A stretch of DNA of 26,004 nt, taken from NCBI GenBank assembly GCA_003427395.1, contig BFEA01000128.1:2104355-2130358 (forward strand), read 5' to 3'. The DNA is from Chara braunii (Eukaryota; Streptophyta; Charophyceae; Charales; Characeae). The stretch's first letter is position 1; each line of letters opens with the position of its first letter. This document shows, one piece after another, positions 20,252-26,004 of this stretch. The notes beneath the pieces were generated by a model that worked only from the letters and a program-made list of their open reading frames with translations, did not search any database and was not told where the DNA came from. Both the position numbers and the translations under genes were made by a program.

Positions 20252-20301
20252 GTGGTCCTCACCTGTAGCCCGACCCACATTGGGCTACAGGGGAGGACCA
20301 C
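20252..20301. other. Strong 20-pair hairpin
   Basis: GTGGTCCTC (20252-20260) and CCTGTAGCCC (20262-20271) pair exactly with GGGCTACAGG (20282-20291) and GAGGACCAC (20293-20301), with a single A/G mismatch and a 10-nt loop. A competing stem uses ACAGGTG at 20241-20247 and CACCTGT at 20260-20266. There is no terminator-like T-tail. It could be the core of a foldback element or a small-RNA precursor; neither is shown. Confidence 0.75.
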
Positions 20302-20623
20302 CAGTCCCATTTTTAATAACTGCTCTTACCACTGTGGTAAACTCATTTCCTTCAGAAGCTACAAGGTCCGAACGGCCTACTTCCCAGCCAATGTCATTGG
20401 CCCGTAGTTAGTCTGTCCCATCATTACGGATTCTGAATCCCCCTCTCTCTTTTTTTCTTTTTTCTTCCTCTTGCTGTCACTCATCTGCCGCGCTGCATCG
20501 CGCACTGTCACACACTGCTGCCGGCACTTGGCCCCTGGATTGCCTCCTGAGAGGGTTCAACGACGTAGTCCCCCGTACGTTGTACAGGGCTCCTATCGTA
20601 CGGCCATACGAAAGGTCGTAGGG

Positions 20624-20648
20624 CCGCACTACACTGTACACAGTGCGG
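20624..20648. other. Short perfect hairpin before an A-rich tail
   Basis: CCGCACT (20624-20630) pairs with AGTGCGG (20642-20648) around 11 nt. An A-rich tract (20649-20680) follows directly. A hairpin followed by A-rich sequence could be the 3' end of a SINE-like element on the plus strand, but no promoter boxes were seen upstream. Confidence 0.45.
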
Positions 20649-20701
20649 AAAAATAAGCAAAAAAAAAAATAAAATAAATACGGGGTTGTGGAGCACAGAA
20701 A

Positions 20702-21718
20702 GCTCTACGACCTCCTTGTTTTGGGGGGTTCGTTCTGGACCCTCTGGAATGGCAATGGATAAGAGGACGTTATGGGCAACCAGTGCAACTCCCTGAATTA
20801 ACAGTAAAAACCACCTACAGGATGATCAGACCCCGGGTGGATGTTCAGACAGAGGTAGGAGACAGATGGCAGAAACATCGCAGTCTACATAGGGACCAAG
20901 TTAGAGGACTGAAATGGTTCAGAGGGGTGAGAGAAAGACCAGCAAAATTCGCCTCCCTAGGTTGGCAAATCAGTCACAGGTGCCTCCCCACCAACAACTG
21001 GATCATCGACAGGACGAACCTAGAACAGAAAGGGGAGGCTCTCCCATGGTGCAAATCTTATAACGCAGGGTTCCCGGGACGTAGAATATGAGAAACAATA
21101 GAGCATATCTTTCTGCAATGCCCTGGGGCAGTCCTGCTGTGGCGATGGTGGGACCGCATTTGGACACAACTCGGCACTGGCGAGGAGTGGCCATGGAAAT
21201 GGGAAGCTCTTCTCTTAGGAGAATGGGGAAGGCCACATGCATCCCGCCTACCCAGCAACCTTTTCTCCATAACCAGAAAGGCGTTGATCTGGACGTTATG
21301 GTTAAGAAGGTGTGTCTTTGACCAAGAAGGGGCCAGGATGGGGATAGGGGAAGCGGTAGACACAGTGAAACATTTTATTGAAACAAAAATAAGAATGTGA
21401 TGGAAAAAAATTCAGGAAAAAATGGAAATCCTATCTCAAAAAGCTGATATAACTAAGGAAATCCATAACTTCTGCGCAAAATGGCTAGGGGGGGAAAGGG
21501 GGGGCAGGATGACCCAAGTAGACTGGCCAGGGGAAATGAGGGACGAGGAGGGGCAAGAGGACTTCACCAAGGACTACAAGCTCAGACTCCACGACTCGCT
21601 CCATGTCGACCCCAACATTCGGATGAAGAGCCCCGAGGAATATCCAGATATGTTACCCTCGGCAGCCACAACAATCGTAGAACACACATCATTCACGCAA
21701 TACATTTCTAAAAGATAA
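20702..21718 (+). pseudogene. 3' end of a second LINE: ORF2 C-terminus with zf-RVT
   Basis: A single plus-strand frame runs from about 20702 to the TAA at 21716-21718, broken only by TGA at 21089-21091 and TGA at 21398-21400. It has the layout of a plant LINE ORF2 tail: a tryptophan-rich entry (LEWQWIRG), then KFASLGWQISHRCLPT, then a zf-RVT-like finger (WCKSY..., ETIEHIFLQCP; His at 21104, Cys at 21119) with one Cys replaced by Tyr, then WRWWDRIW. The last 105 codons are charged and unfamiliar. RT and endonuclease are absent, so this is a 5'-truncated copy, opposite in strand to and distinct in sequence from the 6.5-13 kb LINE. No poly(A) is obvious after the stop. Confidence 0.85.
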
Positions 21719-21719
21719 A

Positions 21720-22048
21720 GTCACAAGATACCCCCAAAGCAGTGACTAAGCCCTAATTTGCACAATCTTTCGAGTTTCAACACTCCCATTACTCATAAGT
21801 CAATCACCCGCACGACTACGAACCCATTGGTACGTATGAGCTTAATCCATGAGCTGAGCCAGCGTGGCAGGAGGTCTGACTCAAAAACACATAGTAATGC
21901 ATATGAAGTGGGGTTAGATCCCTAGTAGATCAATAAGATGAAACTCCTACCGTCAACATGCATCCATAACATTATCAATCACCTTTACGGAGTAGAACTC
22001 AAACGCTACCTCCAACGTCTATATCTATGTCACTCATCATGAACGAGG
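21720..22048. other. Unassigned sequence upstream of the nad1 fragment
   Basis: AT-balanced DNA without open frames or recognisable repeats. It could hold the 3' UTR of the second LINE or further mitochondrial DNA, but nothing in it is identifiable by eye. Confidence 0.4.
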
Positions 22049-22153
22049 TATATTATAACAGCAGGTTGGTCTAGTAATTCCAAATATGCTTTTCTAGGAG
22101 CACTAGGACCTGCTGCTCAAATGGTTTCTTATGAAGTTTCTATTGGTCTTATA
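22049..22153 (+). pseudogene. nad1: Nuclear copy of mitochondrial nad1 (NUMT), fragment
   Basis: Thirty-five codons read [19 protein letters not shown], then [16 protein letters not shown]. This is the conserved membrane and quinone-site segment of NADH dehydrogenase subunit 1 (complex I, mitochondrial inner membrane). [14 protein letters not shown] is the form typical of plant and algal mitochondria. The match begins abruptly near 22049 and fades after 22153; TGA follows at 22163-22165. Relative to the usual LRAAAQ there is GP where RA is expected. At 105 bp it is too short to be a gene and sits amid nuclear repeats, so transfer of mitochondrial DNA is the simplest reading. A mis-joined mitochondrial read is the alternative. 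Confidence 0.85.
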
Positions 22154-22423
22154 GCCCTTATATGAGCTCTGGGCACTTCATGTTTTTCCACCGCTGAATA
22201 GGGTCTCCCATAGCTGTCGCCACCCTTTGGCACTGTCAGTCAGGAACATCATGACTGCTACTTGCCTCTCTCTGCAAAGCCACATTCGAACTCTCAAGTT
22301 CAATCACCAAGCACTGCGTCGGAGACTGGACATGGAGGCATGGTGGCGGCAGGGAAAGTGAAAAAGAAGGAGTGGCGGAGAGCTTACACACAAGTGATTG
22401 TTTCTTTTTTTCTTGGTTTAATT

Positions 22424-22514
22424 AAAAAGAAGAAATACAGCTGTTGCCTCCTCATATGGGGGACTTTTATATTAAAAAAAAAGAAATACAGTTGTCGTCT
22501 CCTCATATGCGGGA

Positions 22515-22516
<2 letters not shown>
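22424..22516. repeat. 51-bp tandem duplication
   Basis: AGAAATACAG followed by CTCCTCATATG and GGGACTT occurs twice, with GAAATACAG at 22432 and 22483 (51 bp apart). An A/T-rich spacer lies between. The second copy runs into the (TA)n tract. Confidence 0.8.

Positions 22517-22557
<41 letters not shown>
22517..22557. repeat. (TA)n microsatellite
   Basis: About 20 TA units directly after the 51-bp duplication. Confidence 0.95.
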
Positions 22558-22559
<2 letters not shown>

Positions 22560-22654
22560 GTAGAGTTTTCCATCTGGTGTGGGTGAGTGATAGTCTACTT
22601 TGATTTTGGTTAAGGTGGATTATCACTTACAGTGTAATCAGTGAGGGGATTCTA

Positions 22655-22712
22655 CAGACTGTTGAGGGTTCAGCCTCCTGATGAGTCGTTGAAACTCCGA
22701 CGAAACAGTTTG
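22655..22712 (+). ncRNA. Type III hammerhead ribozyme
   Basis: The sequence folds into the complete hammerhead. Stem III: CAGACTGT (22655-22662) with ACAGTTTG (22705-22712), 8 bp with one G-U. The next base, U22663, is position 17, giving a GUU cleavage triplet. Stem I: GAGG (22664-22667) with CCTC (22674-22677), loop GTTCAG. Core: CTGATGA (22678-22684). Stem II: GTCG (22685-22688) with CGAC (22698-22701), loop of 9. Then GAAA (22702-22705), whose last A pairs with U16.1. All invariant core residues are present. UUCA in loop I is complementary to UGAA in loop II, as expected of natural, fast hammerheads that need loop contacts. Open stem III makes it type III, the class of plant retrozymes and some viroid-like RNAs. 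GUU is rarer than GUC but allowed. No second copy was found in this window. Confidence 0.85.
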
Positions 22713-22897
22713 TCACAGCCCCTCGTTTGTTGTCCTCTTCTCCCTCCCTCTCTGCCTACGGTTTACTGGGCAGTTCTATTTGACGATATATATATCTTCT
22801 CTCTCTGCTCACACTACTGTAGTAGCTACCTAAATCTATACCCTACCCACCAGCATCTAGCACGAAGGGTCTAAGGCCTAAGTTACGGGATCTAAGG

Positions 22898-22933
<36 letters not shown>

Positions 22934-23049
22934 CTCCAATTCAATTACCTGCCGAATCTGGACAGGACGGCCTTTCAGTGCTTTTTTTATTGTCATTATA
23001 GTATTACGGGGAACCCCAAGGAAGTATTTTGTGTGTAATGGAAGCCAGG
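22713..23049. other. Hammerhead 3' flank and T-run
   Basis: Pyrimidine-rich sequence follows the ribozyme up to a 32-T run at 22902-22933. No gene. The T-run could be the poly(A) of a minus-strand retroposon. No LTR, polypurine tract or primer-binding site was recognised. Confidence 0.5.
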
Positions 23050-23336
23050 TTGAAGCTTAAATTCACCGATTAAATCCTAAGGTTATGGGTCTACGCCTAC
23101 CTATCTCTACTCCGGGCGGGGAGCAGTACCCAAGCTCCTCGCACCTGGCGCGGGCTGGAAAGAACCAATTACTTCCACAACCAGCCAGGAGGCCCAAGCC
23201 AACAGTCTCCGCTGGTGAACCCAAAGTATACCCCCAGGCGGTCGCAGGGATCAAAAGGATGATCCCTGATATCTTGGGTATCAAACCCACAACCTCCTGA
23301 GTGCCACTTATGTGCTCAACTAACTGAGCTAGCCCA
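23050..23336 (-). mobile_element. tRNA-derived SINE-like element
   Basis: On the minus strand the head reads GGGCTAGCTCAGTTAGTTGA with an A-box at 23331-23321 and a B-box GGTTTGATACC at 23287-23277, spaced as in a tRNA. The head lacks a clean tRNA cloverleaf and is followed by about 220 bp of unrelated body, so it is a SINE promoter and not a working tRNA gene. The body contains a GGATCATCC...GATCCC self-complementary segment. The 3' boundary near 23050 is a guess; no clear tail is seen. Confidence 0.75.
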
Positions 23337-23339
23337 CTT

Positions 23340-23527
23340 GTGATACAATCTGAACACAGTACGTTCGCCAGTCGTAGGCTTTCAGATAGGCAAGCAGCTC
23401 AGAGTGCTGTGTAGTGCTGACTGCCTCCATCACAAATCCATTTCGCAAATCAAACAGCTCAAATGTTCAGGGACGCTGGACCCGCTTTCCAGCAGGTGTT
23501 GCTCCCCACCAATAGATGGGTTGTTTT

Positions 23528-23559
<32 letters not shown>
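23340..23559 (+). mobile_element. A-tailed short retroposon, repeat copy C
   Basis: The plus strand ends in a 28-A tail (23532-23559) just after the family segment at 23477-23516, which matches copy A at 36 of 40 positions. A tail after the conserved block sets the orientation and suggests retroposition. No convincing B-box was seen in its body. Its 5' end is uncertain and it abuts the minus-strand SINE head to head. Confidence 0.6.
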
Positions 23560-23560
<1 letters not shown>

Positions 23561-23583
23561 GATGCTGGCAGTGTGTCACCAAC

Positions 23584-23725
23584 TAGTTTAGCTCAGCTGG
23601 TACACCCATGAACTATTGAAATACAGACCTGAGTTTGAATTCCTGATGAGTGAAAAATAACTCTGAATTTACCTGCGACCAGACGGTCCAAAGAAGATAT
23701 CTCACGGCAGTTGCACTTTTTTAAA
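23584..23725 (+). mobile_element. tRNA-derived SINE-like element, second family
   Basis: The A-box TAGCTCAGCTGG at 23589-23600 and B-box GTTTGAATTCC at 23633-23643 are 32 nt apart, on the plus strand just after the A-tail of the previous element. The tRNA-like part has too few pairings to be a tRNA. The 3' end, around a T6A6 stretch near 23720, is approximate. Confidence 0.65.
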
Positions 23726-24212
23726 AAAGGTGCTGGCAGTGTGCCATTGCCAGGTAGGAAATGATTGTCAAGGGCTTTGTCCTACCATTCTCACCCGAAC
23801 AGGACACCCGGCCATTATATTAGCTCTATTTGGTGCAACTTTCAGTGCCTGGCATACATGCGGTGCATCACGTGCGCACAAGTTGAGCACAGCACATGCA
23901 CCGCATCACGTGCGCGCAAGTTGAGCATGTGCGCCGCATAGCGCACGCGAACACATGCGTGCGCACCTGATGCCACACAACTACCAAAAAACAAAAAAAA
24001 AACACAGTAAGAAAAAGGGCAGGCTGTGGTAACCAAATGTGTGCCTCCCCTTTGAATATTGTAATTGCACAGAACAAAAGAAAAATGGGGCTACATCCTA
24101 CTCCTCATTGGATATAGTCTCTTTTCCAAAGGGTCTCCTACAAAGAATAAGCGGGACCCCATTCATTTGGAAGAACGAGCATTAAACAACTAGAGCAGCA
24201 CGAGCAGGCTAT
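23726..24212. other. Non-coding stretch with a 25-bp repeat and ACGTGCGC motifs
   Basis: GCATCACGTGCGC followed by CAAGTTGAGCA occurs at 23865-23889 and 23903-23927, 38 bp apart with one difference. ATTTGGTGCAACTTTCAGTGC (23828-23848) recurs identically at 24905-24925. The rest shows no gene. Confidence 0.6.
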
Positions 24213-24634
24213 GGGCCTCGCTGCACTACTCTCGACATGCACAAAAGACAAAAATCATGGCGGTGTATAGTTCCATATTCTAGCCGAAGATTCACTCTCG
24301 TTTTGCACATTTCGAGAGTACTGCAGCCAGGCGGATTCGGATTCAGGTCTGTGTTCCAAGAGTTATGGGTTACGAACTTACTCCAGACACTACAGTAGCT
24401 GTCTCGTTTTTTTTTTGTTTTTCCTTTTCTTAGGTGCAGTGACCCTAAGGGCCTCGCTCCAGTCATCAGCACTTGCACAAAAGAAAAACATATGGCTTGT
24501 ATGGTTCCAGTTTGTAGGAGAAGATTATAGTTTTGCACATTTGGTGAGTAGTGGAGTGAAGCCCTGAAAATCACATGCCGAGTTAGTAAGTCAGTAACCC
24601 ATAACTGCTGAGACACTCAGACACGGACCTGAAT
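24213..24634. repeat. Nested direct and inverted repeats
   Basis: A roughly 100-bp unit occurs twice in direct orientation (24213-24318 and 24449-24548, offset 236). Both begin GGGCCTCGCT and share TGCACAAAAGA, GAAGATT and GTTTTGCACATTT. In addition, 24341-24381 is an inverted copy of 24586-24634: ATTCAGGTCYGTGT and GTTATGGGTTAC on one strand face the same words on the other, with an 8-nt insertion in the right arm. This looks like one element inserted or duplicated in both orientations. Confidence 0.75.
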
Positions 24635-24649
24635 TTGAAGGTACACCAT

Positions 24650-25086
24650 ATATACCTAGCCTGCTCCCAGTGCTTATTCTTCTCCTGCTGACGAGGTCCT
24701 TGCTAACTTTTGGCAGGGACCTTTTGAAGTACGGGCAGGGGCTTTCTGAAAAATGTGAAAGGGCTCTTTGCTCTCTCTCTCTCTCTCTCTCTCCACAGAG
24801 TGCATGCCCGCATCATGGTTGCTGCTGCTTTTTCTTTTTCGTGCATCTGCGATCAGCGCACCGCACCTCACGTATGCGCCGCAAGTATGGTGCCTGGTCA
24901 TTGGATTTGGTGCAACTTTCAGTGCTTACAGCAATAATTACCGGGTGTTCCGTTCTGGTGGCGACAGTAGGAGAACGCGGTGGAGCTCGCACTCTGTGTA
25001 CACAAGTTGACCTTTGGAAGAAAGGCGCCCTGAGTCAGTTCATAGGGATGTGACTCCTGCAAACAATTTGAAGGTTGTCATTCCGT
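24650..25086. other. Non-coding stretch with (CT)n
   Basis: A CT microsatellite lies at 24771-24793. ATTTGGTGCAACTTTCAGTGC at 24905-24925 is a second copy of a 23.8-kb repeat. GGTCCTTGCTAAC...GGCAGGGACC near 24696-24722 can pair. No gene was seen. Confidence 0.5.
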
Positions 25087-25310
25087 TTAAACCACCAGTA
25101 CCTTTCCCAGCTATTTTGTCGAGACGAGCCGGGTAACGCGGGAGCTATTTTGTCGAGACGCGCCGGGCAACGCGGGAGGCCGGTGCTATCGGACCGAAAT
25201 GGTTGGCGGCGCCAGCCAAAATGAGTCCCGCTCCAGTTCGGTTTTTTGTCCGGCACACAGGGCGATTTTAGGCTCTGCATCTATAGCTGAGAAAGGTACT
25301 GGTGGTTTAA
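25087..25310. mobile_element. MITE with 24-bp TIRs and TTAA target sites
   Basis: TTAA (25087-25090) and TTAA (25307-25310) flank 216 bp whose ends are inverted repeats: 25091-25114 begins ACCACCAGTACCTTTC and is the reverse complement of 25283-25306 with one mismatch in 24. The interior has a 34-bp tandem duplication starting GCTATTTTGTCGAGACG at 25110 and 25144; its first copy begins within the left terminal repeat. There is no transposase, so it is non-autonomous. TTAA target sites are used by piggyBac and Kolobok transposases, among others; which one is not decided by these ends. A decayed relative is at 17551-17634. Confidence 0.9.
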
Positions 25311-26004
25311 AGGAATTGCACATTATTGCTGCAGCGATTGTTTGAAAGAGCAGGGCAGGGGAGGTGGGGGCAGGGGTGTGGGCAGCGTGGTAGCGAACGC
25401 GACTATACGATTGCTCAAGCGAATAAATGAGAATCTATATACCTATTCATTGCATACTGATAGGAGTTGGGAATTGGTGTAGTGCTTTGCTTCCGGGCAC
25501 TTGAGATTGTGCCATGGACTGCCTTTTTTTTCTCTTTTTTTTAATATTTGCTGAAAACCGGATCCCATGTCCCTTATAGCTTAATCATACTGCACTTCCC
25601 TCCGCTACAGAAGAGAAAACCTCCGACATCGGAGTTGATTGCTTCTGCAAAGGGAAGGATTTACGGTCATTTACCTACCCCTGCTCTGCCCCTGTTCCTC
25701 CTCCTTTACTATGATCCCCAGGCCCCTCTACAGCAGTGCTGCTGCACAGCTCCTCCTCCGAGCCACACTTGACAGGATGACAGCCGGGTCTCTTCGTTGG
25801 CTCCTATGGCTGGTTTTGAAGACTGCAGTGTGGCTACGCTCCTTTTTTTGCCCAGAAAGATACACGTCACTAGTACAGACCTGTTTTTTTTCTGCGTTTT
25901 GCTTGCAGCTGCCCGGACGGAATTTTTTGAGACACGAACACACGCCTGCCCTTTCCTTCTAGACCTGTTTGACCCATCCGTTGAACCTGCTGTGGTAGCC
26001 TGGG
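25311..26004. other. Non-coding stretch to window end
   Basis: Nothing recognisable. It holds short T runs (25526-25543, 25845-25851) and unremarkable open frames on both strands without domains. Confidence 0.5.

Noticed and set aside
22678-22718. Alternative type I hammerhead fold using GUC at 22712-22714
   Set aside because: Stem III would be only 3 bp and stem I does not pair; the type III fold of the same core pairs fully.
23270-23336. Functional tRNA gene on the minus strand
   Set aside because: A and B boxes are present but the acceptor and anticodon stems do not pair; better read as a SINE head.
24687-24728. CTGACGAG followed by paired GGTCC/GGACC as a second hammerhead
   Set aside because: The stem is not followed directly by GAAA and no stem I or III forms.

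Overview
This is a gene-poor, repeat-dense eukaryotic nuclear segment, best read as a retroelement graveyard. The plant-type L1 LINE (zf-RVT C-terminus, CCHC-type ORF1), the Ty3/gypsy remnant and a mitochondrial nad1 fragment of plant/algal type together suggest a green-lineage host, possibly a streptophyte alga such as Chara. That is an inference from gene families and was not tested by any search. I found no intact host protein-coding gene.

Layout. 1-304: three microsatellites, (GT)/(GGGT)n, (GA)n and (AATC)n. About 700-5434, minus strand: a heavily broken Ty3/gypsy element in the order gag zinc knuckle, aspartic protease, reverse transcriptase, RNase H, PHD finger, with a faint possible integrase N-terminus. 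5435-6549: unassigned DNA. 6550-13159, minus strand: a nearly full-length but inactivated L1-type LINE with poly(A), ORF2 (endonuclease, reverse transcriptase, zf-RVT) and ORF1 (CCHC), the two ORFs overlapping by 11 nt. 13160-16440: a strongly G-rich plus strand with a 120-bp duplication, long G runs, an assembly gap and hairpins; it may be the LINE 5' flank or a separate repeat. 16590-17215: three tandem units of 205-229 bp.

17300-20700: mostly non-coding, with small interspersed repeats and two strong hairpins. 20702-21718, plus strand: the 3' end of a second LINE. 22049-22153: a nuclear copy of mitochondrial nad1. 22655-22712: a sequence that folds as a complete type III hammerhead ribozyme, with every core nucleotide present and complementary loops. 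23050-23720: tRNA-derived SINE-like elements on both strands and an A-tailed repeat. 24213-24634: nested direct and inverted repeats. 25087-25310: a 216-bp MITE with 24-bp terminal inverted repeats and TTAA target sites.

The elements do not form a pathway. The most notable item is the hammerhead. In land plants, type III hammerheads are known from retrozymes, small non-autonomous elements thought to be mobilised by Ty3/gypsy enzymes, but no second hammerhead or LTR pair is visible here.
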